DNA of 11,179 bases from an uncultured Oscillospiraceae bacterium (GTDB lineage Bacteria; Bacillota; Clostridia; Oscillospirales; Oscillospiraceae). The position numbers and the translations under genes are program-made. The stretch spans positions 1-11,179 of the forward strand of contig CAKTQM010000050.1 in NCBI GenBank assembly GCA_934597125.1. Direction: 5' to 3'. The notes below the pieces were generated by a model. It had not been told where the DNA came from. It was given only the letters and a program-made list of their open reading frames with translations, and did not search any database. Below are positions 1 through 5,734 of this stretch, in pieces (within the stretch, counting starts at the first letter, position 1; every line of letters begins with the position of its first letter).

Positions 1-1502
1 CCGGGGATGCCGCAGCCGGTACCGATCAGCATGGGGATGAAGGACTTACCGGACAGGCCGAACTTACGGAAGATACGATCCAGCACAAAGGCGATACGGG
101 CCATGTAGCCGCAGGCCTCCAGGAAAGCCAGCAGCAGGAACAGCACCAGCATCTGGGGCACAAAGCCCAGCACCGCGCCGACGCCGGCCACGATGCCGTC
201 CAGAATCAGGCCACTGAGCCACTCGGACGCGCCGGCGGCCTCCAGACCGTTGCCGATCAGAACGGGGATACCGGGTACCCACACGCCGTAGTCGGCGGGA
301 TCGGGCTCGTCGCCGATCTCGTCCAGCGTAGCCTTGGCTTTCTCATAATCGGCCAGGGTAGCGGTCTCGGTCTCGACGGCCAGGGTCTCCTCGTCCTCCA
401 CGTCATAGGTGAAGGTGCCGTCAGCGGCCAGCTGGCCGTTCTCTTCAATGTAGGCGTCATAGCCGTCCACGATCAGGGAGGCCTCGCCGTAGGCGTCGGC
501 CACCTCGCTGTACTCGCTGGAGCCGATACCAAACAGGTGCCAGCCATCGCCGAACAGGCCGTCGTTGGCCCAGTCGGTGGCGGCGGAGCCCACGGTCATC
601 ATGGCGATGTAGTACACCAGGAACATGACGATGGCGAAGATGGGCAGGCCCAGCCAGCGGTTGGTGACGATGCGGTCGATCTTATCGGAGGTGGACAGCT
701 CACCCTTGTTTTTCTTCTTATAGCAGCTCTTGATGACCTCAGCGATGTAGACGTAGCGCTCGTTGGTGATGATGGACTCGGCGTCGTCATCCAGTTCGGT
801 CTCGGCGGCCTTGATGTCGCTTTCAATGTGCTCCATGGTCTCGGCGGGGATGTTCAGCTTTGCCAGCACCTTGTCGTCACGCTCGAAGATCTTGATGGCG
901 TACCAGCGCTGCTGCTCCTCCGGCATGCTGTGAACAGCGGCCTCCTCGATGTGGGCGATGGCGTGCTCCACGGGGCCGGAGAAGGTGTGCATGGGCACGG
1001 TCTTGGCGCTCTTGGCGGCGGTGATGGCGGCCTCGGCGGCCTCCATGACGCCGGTGCCTTTCAGGGCGGAGATCTCCACGATCTGGCAGCCCAGCTGACG
1101 GGACAGCTCCGCCACGTTGATCTCGTCGCCGTTCTTCTTGACAATATCCATCATGTTGATGGCGATAACCACGGGGATGCCCAGCTCGGTCAGCTGGGTA
1201 GTCAGGTACAGGTTACGCTCCAGGTTCGTGCCGTCGATGATGTTCAGGATGGCATCGGGACGCTGGTCGATCAGGTAGTTACGAGCCACCACTTCCTCCA
1301 GCGTGTAGGGGGACAGGGAGTAAATGCCGGGCAAGTCCATGATAGTCACGTCATCGTGCTTTTTCAGCTTGCCTTCCTTCTTCTCCACCGTGACGCCGGG
1401 CCAGTTGCCCACGAACTGGTTGGAGCCGGTCAACGCATTGAACAGCGTGGTCTTACCGGAGTTCGGGTTGCCCGCAAGGGCAATTTTGATTTGCTTTTCC
1501 AT
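1..1502 (-). CDS. feoB: Ferrous iron transporter FeoB, 3' end cut by window edge
   Basis: FeoB is a GTPase-coupled membrane permease that imports Fe2+. About 500 N-terminal residues are visible. The G domain has G1 GNPNSGKT (11-18), the switch region NWPGVTVE (33-40), G3 DLPG (56-59), G4 NMMD (116-119) and G5 SALKG (145-149). A helical spacer follows (about 175-265), then the first membrane segment (about 284-304), and the gene runs off the window in the conserved block FGLSGKSFIPMLIGTGCG. Between the first membrane segment and the next conserved block (WVPGIPVL, from 408) lies an insertion of roughly 80 acidic residues, rich in Asp, Glu and Tyr, predicted to be extracytoplasmic. The start is ATG at 1502 with AAAGGAG five bases upstream. 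It is the third gene of a feoA-feoA-feoB operon, 49 bases after the second feoA. The identification is secure; the role of the insertion is unknown. Confidence 0.97.
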   Translation of the reverse strand, partial: MEKQIKIALAGNPNSGKTTLFNALTGSNQFVGNWPGVTVEKKEGKLKKHDDVTIMDLPGIYSLSPYTLEEVVARNYLIDQRPDAILNIIDGTNLERNLYLTTQLTELGIPVVIAINMMDIVKKNGDEINVAELSRQLGCQIVEISALKGTGVMEAAEAAITAAKSAKTVPMHTFSGPVEHAIAHIEEAAVHSMPEEQQRWYAIKIFERDDKVLAKLNIPAETMEHIESDIKAAETELDDDAESIITNERYVYIAEVIKSCYKKKNKGELSTSDKIDRIVTNRWLGLPIFAIVMFLVYYIAMMTVGSAATDWANDGLFGDGWHLFGIGSSEYSEVADAYGEASLIVDGYDAYIEENGQLAADGTFTYDVEDEETLAVETETATLADYEKAKATLDEIGDEPDPADYGVWVPGIPVLIGNGLEAAGASEWLSGLILDGIVAGVGAVLGFVPQMLVLFLLLAFLEACGYMARIAFVLDRIFRKFGLSGKSFIPMLIGTGCGIP

Positions 1503-1515
1503 ATACGCTCCTTTC

Positions 1516-1533
1516 GGATAGCTGATGCTAACC
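1516..1533. promoter_or_regulatory. Degenerate operator-like palindrome upstream of feoB
   Basis: The sequence GGATAG-N6-CTAACC matches the palindrome GGTTAG-N6-CTAACC found in the feo promoter (2144-2161) at all but one half-site base. It lies between the second feoA and feoB, just upstream of the feoB ribosome binding site. It could be a fourth site for the same metalloregulator, or chance. No clear internal promoter is visible beside it. Confidence 0.35.
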
Positions 1534-1551
1534 GTCACACAAAAATTTTTA

Positions 1552-1773
1552 TTACTCGACCTCGATCATTTCCGTGTCGGCTTTGCGCAGGGACAGCTCA
1601 TAGCCGCGGACAGTGACCTCCATCGGATCGCCCAGGGGGGCTACCTTACGGACATACACCTCGGTGCCGCGGGTAATGCCCATGTCCATGATGCGGCGCT
1701 TGATGGGGCCTTCACCGTGGAGCTTGACGACCTTCACGGTCTGGCCGATCTTGGCCTCTTTCAACGTTTTCAT
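1552..1773 (-). CDS. feoA: FeoA family protein (second copy)
   Basis: This is a 73-residue FeoA-type protein, a small cytosolic SH3-like beta-barrel that associates with FeoB and is needed for Fe2+ uptake in characterised systems. The family pattern is clear: an N-terminal L-x-E/D-A-K-x-G-x-x-V-K-V-V stretch, the central block IKRRIMDMGITRGTEVYV (about 25-42) and a C-terminal block ending in GYELSLRKADTEMIEV. The start is ATG at 1773, preceded by AAGGAGG six bases upstream. A longer in-frame reading from 1791 would start inside this ribosome binding site region and is less likely. It lies between the first feoA and feoB on the same strand. Having two separate FeoA genes before FeoB is common in Clostridia. 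The two copies are clearly diverged, so they are not a recent duplication. Confidence 0.92.
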   Translation of the reverse strand: MKTLKEAKIGQTVKVVKLHGEGPIKRRIMDMGITRGTEVYVRKVAPLGDPMEVTVRGYELSLRKADTEMIEVE

Positions 1774-1839
1774 ACGTCTCCTCCTTATCACACGATATTT
1801 ATATAAAATTCAAAAAATAAAGACGCAGGTAAGCAGCTT

Positions 1840-1862
1840 AAAAACCTCGCGGCGTTCGCCGC
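1840..1862 (-). terminator. Weak hairpin with T-run between the two feoA genes
   Basis: Immediately after the stop of the first feoA, the minus strand carries the self-complementary GCGGCGAACGCCGC (1849-1862), then GAGG, then five T residues. The stem is short and the T-run is offset by four bases, so it is at best a partial terminator or an RNA-processing or stability element that could lower feoA2-feoB expression relative to feoA1. The 60 bases that follow, up to the second feoA, are very AT-rich. Confidence 0.3.
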
Positions 1863-1868
1863 TCGCTC

Positions 1869-2081
1869 TTACACCATGATCTTCCGCGCCATCTCCTCAC
1901 TGATGGCTACACGGGATTCCTTGACCTTGACAATGACGTTGCCGCCCAGCGAACTGATAAGCGTCACCTCACCGCCGGCCACAAACCCCAGATTTTCCAG
2001 GTGTCTGCGCACCTCATCGTTTCCGCCGATCCGGTGGATGATCTGCTCCGTTCCCACATCGGCCAATGTCAGCGGCATCAT
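1869..2081 (-). CDS. feoA: FeoA family protein (first copy, promoter-proximal)
   Basis: This 70-residue FeoA-domain protein is an SH3-like partner of FeoB. Recognisable features are the N-terminal MPLTLADVGTEQ, the central HLENLGFVAGGEVTLIS block (about 27-43) typical of the FeoA core (x-LGxxxGxxVxxx), and the C-terminal VKVKESRVAISEEMARKIMV, where I/V-A-I-S-x-E-x-A-x-x-I is the classic FeoA ending. Two adjacent ATG codons (2081 and 2078) are possible starts; GAGGGGA lies just upstream and fits either. It is the first gene after the feo promoter and its three operator-like palindromes. Compared with the second copy it has the more standard family ending, so this may be the canonical FeoA. Confidence 0.92.
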   Translation of the reverse strand: MMPLTLADVGTEQIIHRIGGNDEVRRHLENLGFVAGGEVTLISSLGGNVIVKVKESRVAISEEMARKIMV

Positions 2082-2111
2082 ATGCTTCCCCTCTTTCTGA
2101 CGGAACTTCTA

Positions 2112-2125
2112 TTAGCACGGGCTAA
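2112..2125. promoter_or_regulatory. Operator-like palindrome, feo leader (site 3)
   Basis: TTAG-N6-CTAA inverted repeat (TTAGCACGGGCTAA on the plus strand), in the 5' untranslated leader of the feo operon between the inferred transcription start and the first feoA. Its centre is 34 bp from that of the next palindrome, about three helical turns. Its half-sites match the other two sites. Confidence 0.6.
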
Positions 2126-2143
2126 CCATTCGTCTTAAAAAAT

Positions 2144-2161
2144 GGTTAGCACTTTCTAACC
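2144..2161. promoter_or_regulatory. Operator-like palindrome, feo start region (site 2)
   Basis: GGTTAG-N6-CTAACC, perfect over six bases in each arm. It begins right after the inferred transcription start (about 2163), so a bound protein would block promoter clearance. It is the best of the three copies. The TTAG-N6-CTAA spacing equals that of TTAGG-N4-CCTAA, the type of site bound by DtxR/MntR-family repressors. Confidence 0.65.
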
Positions 2162-2169
2162 ACGCCAAC

Positions 2170-2198
2170 ATTATAGTTAGCGCAAGCTAATTTGTCAA
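2170..2198 (-). promoter_or_regulatory. Consensus SigA-type promoter of the feo operon
   Basis: On the minus strand, TTGACA (2198-2193) is separated by exactly 17 bases from TATAAT (2175-2170). This is a perfect -35/-10 match for the housekeeping sigma factor. Such a strong core promoter would need tight repression, which fits the operator-like palindrome lying inside its spacer. Confidence 0.9.
2177..2190. promoter_or_regulatory. Operator-like palindrome in the feo promoter spacer (site 1)
   Basis: TTAG-N6-CTAA (TTAGCGCAAGCTAA on the plus strand) fills the spacer between the -35 and -10 hexamers of the feo promoter. A protein bound here would exclude RNA polymerase. Its centre is 31 bp from that of site 2. 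The likely ligand is an Fe2+-loaded DtxR/MntR-type repressor; that assignment is inferred from the operon's function and the site's form. Confidence 0.65.
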
Positions 2199-2203
2199 CA
2201 GAA

Positions 2204-2228
2204 AATTTGCATTTTTTTGTCGCAAATT
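2204..2228. promoter_or_regulatory. AATTTGC inverted repeat upstream of the feo -35
   Basis: AATTTGC-N11-GCAAATT is a perfect 7-bp inverted repeat ending six bases upstream of the feo -35 element. It differs from the TTAG/CTAA operators. It could be an AT-rich UP element or the site of a second regulator. The evidence is symmetry and position only. Confidence 0.3.
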
Positions 2229-2299
2229 GTATTTCATCCACTTGCCCACCGGCCGCAGCCCCCTGCCCGTCTCTCTTTGTGCATTTTTCACGACAGCGC

Positions 2300-2327
2300 A
2301 AAAAGGACGGAAGCCGCGCTTCCGCCC
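2300..2327 (-). terminator. Rho-independent terminator after ylmH
   Basis: Sixteen bases after the ylmH stop, the minus strand forms a 10-bp stem (GGGCGGAAGC with GCTTCCGTCC, including one G-U pair) with a 3-base loop, followed by TTTTT. It separates the ylmH transcript from the feo promoter about 100 bases further on. Confidence 0.85.
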
Positions 2328-2342
2328 TCTTTTTCCGCATAG

Positions 2343-3128
2343 TCATACCCAGCGCGCCAGCGTGACCGACAGCCGCCCCTTGCGGGTAGTGCCGCCCACC
2401 TGGGCCAGCTCCGCCTTGCCAAAGCCCCGCACGGCGATGCGGTCACCCTCTTTCAGCTGCCGGTCGCCTTTCAGGCACACCAGATCGTTCACCGCCACCC
2501 TTCCGGCGGCGATCAGCTGTCCGGCGGGGCCGCGGGTCATGGAGAACGCCGCCCCCACCAGACAATCCAGCCGCAGGGAGGGCACCGTGTCCCGTATCTC
2601 CCGCTTCTCCGCCGCCGGACGCTGCACCTCCGCCAGCGGGATCTCCGTCAGGCGCAGCCTCGTGTGTCCGGCGCTGGTAAGATTCTCCAGCAGATAGGGC
2701 AGCACCGGCCGCGTCACCAGAAAATCACACTGCCCCGCGGAGACATAGATGTCTCCCACCGTCTCCCGCTTGATCCCCGCGCCCATCAGGCTGCCCAGAA
2801 AGTCCCGATGGGTCAGGGCGTCCTTTTCGTAATACACCGCCCGCACGGCGGCCACAGGCCCCTCCGGCGCGGTCAGCTCGTCCTCTGTCAGATAGTCCGG
2901 CAGATAGCAGGCCACACGGCGCTCCGCGCCCTCGCAGCCGCCGAAAAACACCAGCGGCACATGGGGCAGCAGGCGCTCCGTCATCGCCTGCTCACGGGGT
3001 GAGAGAAAGCCCGTGGCCGCGAAAATATTTCGCTCCTCGGCGTGGCTCAGCTTGTCATACAGCCGCGCCAGCAGCAGCCGATCCTCCTCCGTCTCCGCCG
3101 CCGCAGCAATCGCCCGCTGCTTGTCCAT
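2343..3128 (-). CDS. ylmH: YlmH family S4-domain RNA-binding protein
   Basis: YlmH (RqcP2-type) is a cytosolic S4-domain protein that binds ribosomal subunits. In Bacillus it sits in the division-associated ylm cluster, and it has been linked to ribosome-associated quality control. The 261-residue length is normal. The hallmark block LTHRDFLGSLMGAGIKRE (105-122), followed by VGDI, is present, and the C-terminal S4 domain spans about 183-245 (LRLDCLVGAAF...GRVAVNDLVCLKGDRQLKEGD). The start is ATG at 3128 with GGGAGGAG five bases upstream. It lies 27 bases downstream of the Fic toxin gene with no recognisable promoter in the gap, so it may be co-transcribed with the toxin-antitoxin pair or use a promoter inside fic. 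A terminator follows. The division genes that accompany ylmH in Bacillus are absent here. Confidence 0.93.
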   Translation of the reverse strand: MDKQRAIAAAAETEEDRLLLARLYDKLSHAEERNIFAATGFLSPREQAMTERLLPHVPLVFFGGCEGAERRVACYLPDYLTEDELTAPEGPVAAVRAVYYEKDALTHRDFLGSLMGAGIKRETVGDIYVSAGQCDFLVTRPVLPYLLENLTSAGHTRLRLTEIPLAEVQRPAAEKREIRDTVPSLRLDCLVGAAFSMTRGPAGQLIAAGRVAVNDLVCLKGDRQLKEGDRIAVRGFGKAELAQVGGTTRKGRLSVTLARWV

Positions 3129-3155
3129 GCGCTCTCCTCCCTTTTTTCTTTGCCG

Positions 3156-3743
3156 CTACCGTATTGCATTCTCCAATACCTGCCGCAGCAGGTCTGTCAC
3201 GCCCTGCGCGGCCTGAATGGTGGCGATCATCAACAGGTCACCATCCACCTCCGACCAGTTAAGGTCATATCCCGCGCTGCGGATAAGCTGCGTCAGGAAC
3301 GCCCGCTGGGTGCGTCCGTTGCCCTCGCGGAAGGGGTGCAGGTAGTTGGTTGTGCAATAAAAGTCGGTGATCTCCTCCACGAATGCATTGTGAGACAAGC
3401 CTTTGAAATAATTCTGCTCCTTCAGCCGCTCAAAGATCAGCTTGGCCTGCGGTTCGATTTCCCCGGCAGGGCAGAAATCCGTCCCCTTCTTGCTGATGTT
3501 CACCGTGCGGATCCGACCCGCCCAATCGTACAGGTCAGAGAAAAGAAACTGATGGATTGCCTTGTAATGGGCGAAGTCAAAAACGCCTTCCAGCGGGCAT
3601 TGTTCCAGCTTGGAGGCGTTGACATAGGTGGCGAGAGCCTCCGCCTCTTGCAGCGCGGCCTCGTCGTGGATATGCAGTTTGTTCACCAGCACCGTTGTGC
3701 CGGGGTAGCAGTTGTCCTGAATAGGATCGATGCTGTACGCCAT
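3156..3743 (-). CDS. fic: Fic domain protein, probable AMP-transferase toxin
   Basis: Fic proteins transfer AMP (or another nucleotide moiety) from nucleotide substrates to target proteins. This 195-residue protein carries an intact active-site motif HPFREGNGRTQR (136-147), matching HxFx(D/E)GNGRxxR with the catalytic His136, acidic Glu140 and phosphate-binding Asn142/Arg144/Arg147. The upstream WAGRIRTVNISKKG segment (74-87) resembles the family's target-docking flap. The N-terminus lacks an inhibitory S/TxxxE(G/N) helix, which places it in class I, where inhibition comes from a separate antitoxin. That antitoxin is encoded directly upstream. I chose ATG at 3743 because AGAGGTG lies eight bases upstream and overlaps the antitoxin stop codon; an earlier in-frame ATG (3773) would lie inside the antitoxin gene. 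By homology to VbhT and other FicT toxins the target may be DNA gyrase or topoisomerase IV, but that is inference. Confidence 0.93.
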   Translation of the reverse strand: MAYSIDPIQDNCYPGTTVLVNKLHIHDEAALQEAEALATYVNASKLEQCPLEGVFDFAHYKAIHQFLFSDLYDWAGRIRTVNISKKGTDFCPAGEIEPQAKLIFERLKEQNYFKGLSHNAFVEEITDFYCTTNYLHPFREGNGRTQRAFLTQLIRSAGYDLNWSEVDGDLLMIATIQAAQGVTDLLRQVLENAIR

Positions 3744-3750
3744 ATCATTG

Positions 3751-3927
3751 TCACCTCTCGGCCGGTTTTGCAAAACGCCGCAGCAGCTCCGCCGTAGTTA
3801 CCTCACCCCGCAGCGCTCGCTGGCACTGCTCCCGCATCTGGGGTGTCACCTGGCAGCCCTCCATGCGGACGGAGGCCTCCGCATTCTTCATGGAAACCGT
3901 ATATCGTTTGTCGCTGTTCTTGTACAT
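3751..3927 (-). CDS. VbhA-like Fic antitoxin (small ORF)
   Basis: This 58-residue protein looks like the VbhA/FicA antitoxin family, which blocks the ATP site of a partner Fic protein through an S/T-x-x-x-E-(G/N) helix. That motif is present as SVRMEG: Ser19, Glu23, Gly24. The context also fits the family: NAEASVRMEG, then a region with PQMREQCQRALRGEVTTAELL (30-50), similar to the usual P-x-x-R...G-E-(I/V)-(S/T)-x-E/A-E-L ending. The start is ATG at 3927 with AGGAG seven bases upstream; that AGGAG lies in the 3' arm of the hairpin at 3934-3958. Its stop codon overlaps the fic ribosome binding site and the genes are seven bases apart, as expected for a translationally coupled antitoxin-toxin pair. 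A longer reading frame continues upstream through the tRNA and is not credible. Confidence 0.85.
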   Translation of the reverse strand: MYKNSDKRYTVSMKNAEASVRMEGCQVTPQMREQCQRALRGEVTTAELLRRFAKPAER

Positions 3928-3929
3928 AG

Positions 3930-3958
3930 AAAAACTCCTCGCGGTATCCGCGAGGAGT
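3930..3958 (-). terminator. Hairpin-T5 after tRNA-Thr, overlapping antitoxin RBS
   Basis: The minus strand has a perfect 11-bp stem (ACTCCTCGCGG with CCGCGAGGAGT, loop ATA) starting two bases after the tRNA CCA and followed by TTTTT, a classic intrinsic terminator. Its 3' arm contains AGGAG, the only good Shine-Dalgarno for the antitoxin ATG at 3927. In transcripts reading through from the tRNA promoter this element would therefore both attenuate transcription and hide the ribosome binding site. Confidence 0.8.
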
Positions 3959-3959
3959 C

Positions 3960-4035
3960 TGGAGCTTGTGGCCGGATTCGAACCGGCGACCTGCTCATTA
4001 CGAGTGAGCTGCTCTGCCAGCTGAGCCACACAAGC
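3960..4035 (-). tRNA. tRNA-Thr (anticodon CGT)
   Basis: Read on the minus strand, the gene folds as a full cloverleaf. The acceptor stem is GCTTGTG/CACAAGC (7 bp), the D stem GCTC/GAGC, the anticodon stem GCTCA/TGAGC with loop CTCGTAA (anticodon CGT, reading ACG Thr codons), and the T stem GCCGG/CCGGC with loop TTCGAAT. The discriminator is T and the 3' CCA is encoded (3962-3960). A consensus promoter lies about 70-100 bases upstream and a terminator-like hairpin directly follows. CGT is a C34 wobble-specific Thr tRNA, in keeping with a GC-rich genome that uses ACG. Confidence 0.96.
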
Positions 4036-4112
4036 ATCTCTATGAGAATCGGCTCCTCGCCGTGCTCTGTTTGCGGTTCCGTCCCGTCAACGCCGTCCGG
4101 AAACCATTTGGT

Positions 4113-4141
4113 ATCATACCACAGATCCCGCCGCCCGTCAA
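4113..4141 (-). promoter_or_regulatory. SigA-type promoter of tRNA-Thr
   Basis: On the minus strand TTGACG (4141-4136) is followed after 17 bases by TATGAT (4118-4113). Transcription would start near 4106 and yield a leader of about 70 bases before the tRNA, to be removed by RNase P. It is the only clear promoter upstream of the antitoxin-fic-ylmH genes. Confidence 0.85.
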
Positions 4142-4165
4142 CTTTTATTTTTCATCAGCGGGCAG

Positions 4166-4193
4166 AAAAGAGACGGCACACGCCGTCTCTTTT
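4166..4193 (-). terminator. Palindromic terminator after the sigma/membrane protein operon
   Basis: A perfect 12-bp inverted repeat, AAAAGAGACGGC with GCCGTCTCTTTT, loop of four bases, begins 11 bases after the stop of the membrane protein gene. A and T runs on opposite sides make it usable in both directions, but only the minus strand has a gene to terminate. It isolates the sigma operon from the tRNA promoter. Confidence 0.88.
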
Positions 4194-4204
4194 CGCGATT
4201 TCCG

Positions 4205-5734
4205 TTAAACGTCCTGCTCCTCCAGCTCATAGAGCCACACCTGGATCGACGGCTGGCGCCACGTCACCGCGTCGCTGCGCCTCTGCCGCCACAGATTCTC
4301 CGCCCCCTGGGCGGCGGGATAGACGGGCGCATGCTGCCGCAGATAGTTCACCGTCTCCGTCAGCACATTGCCCTCCTCCTGCCGGAAAGCATCGTACAGC
4401 ACGTACAGCCGCACATTTTCCCCGCGGGCGGGCCGCGTCCAGCGGGCGGTGATGGTAGATTGGGCAAACGATGTCCCGAAGAAGTCCGACGACCAGTCGG
4501 CATTGCCGGTCAGCTCGTAAAGATCCGCCGTCAGCGCCTGACCGTCCCTGTCGCACAGCAGCCGTCCCTCGCAGACGCTGCCGGAGCGCCAGCCCTCCGA
4601 CATCTGCTCCACCTTCCACACCTCCAGCATCTCCGTGTACCGGGGCTCTGACAGCGGCAGCGTGTAATCCAGATAATGCAGCAGCCAGTACCGCTTTTCT
4701 CCGTACTGCTCCGGCAGCTCCACGGCAATGTGGGTCATGACGCTCTGTGGCGCCTCATAGACCCGATAGCGGTAGCACATCCGGCCGTCCGAGCGGTTGT
4801 ACCAGCCGTCCAGCACCCAGCCCGGATGGGTGTCCTCCTCCACCTGCTCCTCTGTGTCATATAACTGATACGCCTCCCCATACAAGGGGTCTTCCTCCGT
4901 ATAGACCTTTACCGCGCCGGCCATCCGCGCCACCTCCTCCGCCGTCAGGTCATCCAATACCTGCCGCGGGAAGCCCAGCTCCAGCAGCTGGGCGCGGATG
5001 GCCGTGTCCTGCGGGGCGTCGTCGCGGGTCTGCCAGTCCATGGGCAGCCGCTGGCACAGGAACAGCGCCAGCAGCAGCGCCGCCAGCGTCGCCCCCAGAT
5101 AGCCCCACAGCACCGCCGCCGAGGGCAGGCGCACCGGCGCGGCGTGAATGGTGTAGCCCATATCCGCCAGTGAGCGGGACAGCTTCACCAGATTCCGCAG
5201 GATCACCAGATACACCACCAGCAGCGGCAGCACCGCCAGCCAGCCCTGCAGCTGCAGCATCGCCAGGAGGAACAGCGCCACATAGAAATTCACCAGCGCA
5301 CCGGCAGCGGGCGCGGCGGGCTTCTCCGCCCCCGCGGCGCGGGACACCCCCACCATGCCCCGCCACAGGCACACATACAGCGCCAGCGTCAGCACCGCGA
5401 TGACATAGCCGGTGATGACACCCGTGTCCACCGGCAGCGCCGGCAGCACGACGTTCAGGCTGCGCATCACCGCCAGAGCGATGGACAGGCCATAGCAGGC
5501 CCCCAGCGCCCGATTCTCCCGCCGCAGCGTGCGGAAGCCCAGCACCATCAAAATCGCCCCCAGCAGAGGCAGGATCAGTGCCAGATACAGGAAGTTCAGG
5601 GTGATCGTAGTCAATCCGATGCCCCACAGCACCAGATCCATCGCGTCCCGCCAGGGGTTCACCACCGCCATGGCGGGGGGCAGCGCAGAGGCGTCCTCCC
5701 GCAGCAGCTGATCGAACCGCAGATCGTCACGCAC
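4205..5734 (-). CDS. Multi-pass membrane protein, putative anti-sigma factor
   Basis: I do not recognise a named family. The protein has a short hydrophilic N-terminus, LRFDQLLREDASALPP (about 8-23, counting from GTG at 5743), then about six or seven hydrophobic segments between 36 and 230, then a soluble C-terminal region of about 275 residues (240-512) rich in Trp, Tyr and acidic residues, probably outside the cell. Its gene overlaps the end of the ECF sigma gene, the usual arrangement for a membrane anti-sigma factor: a cytoplasmic tail binds sigma and an external domain senses a signal. No zinc-binding HxxxCxxC motif is visible. Two GTG starts are possible. I prefer 5734 because GGGGGTGA lies about six bases upstream; the GTG at 5743 has no proper ribosome binding site. 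The overlap implies translational coupling. The anti-sigma role is inferred from context only. Confidence 0.75.
   Translation of the reverse strand: MRDDLRFDQLLREDASALPPAMAVVNPWRDAMDLVLWGIGLTTITLNFLYLALILPLLGAILMVLGFRTLRRENRALGACYGLSIALAVMRSLNVVLPALPVDTGVITGYVIAVLTLALYVCLWRGMVGVSRAAGAEKPAAPAAGALVNFYVALFLLAMLQLQGWLAVLPLLVVYLVILRNLVKLSRSLADMGYTIHAAPVRLPSAAVLWGYLGATLAALLLALFLCQRLPMDWQTRDDAPQDTAIRAQLLELGFPRQVLDDLTAEEVARMAGAVKVYTEEDPLYGEAYQLYDTEEQVEEDTHPGWVLDGWYNRSDGRMCYRYRVYEAPQSVMTHIAVELPEQYGEKRYWLLHYLDYTLPLSEPRYTEMLEVWKVEQMSEGWRSGSVCEGRLLCDRDGQALTADLYELTGNADWSSDFFGTSFAQSTITARWTRPARGENVRLYVLYDAFRQEEGNVLTETVNYLRQHAPVYPAAQGAENLWRQRRSDAVTWRQPSIQVWLYELEEQDV

Noticed and set aside
537..1616. Plus-strand open frame of 359 codons antisense to feoB
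   Set aside because: Composition (Gly, His, Gln, Asp, Leu-rich) is typical of the reverse strand of a GC-rich gene, and the minus strand encodes unmistakable FeoB motifs.
2112..2190. Fur boxes in the feo promoter
   Set aside because: The palindromes are TTAG-N6-CTAA; nothing resembling the GATAAT-type Fur repeat was found.
3744..3773. Upstream ATG start for Fic (MQNRPRGDND)
   Set aside because: It would begin inside the antitoxin gene without a ribosome binding site; AGAGGTG sits correctly for the ATG at 3743.
3928..4029. In-frame N-terminal extension of the antitoxin through the tRNA
   Set aside because: The extension is translated tRNA-Thr sequence plus its terminator; a good ribosome binding site precedes the internal ATG at 3927.
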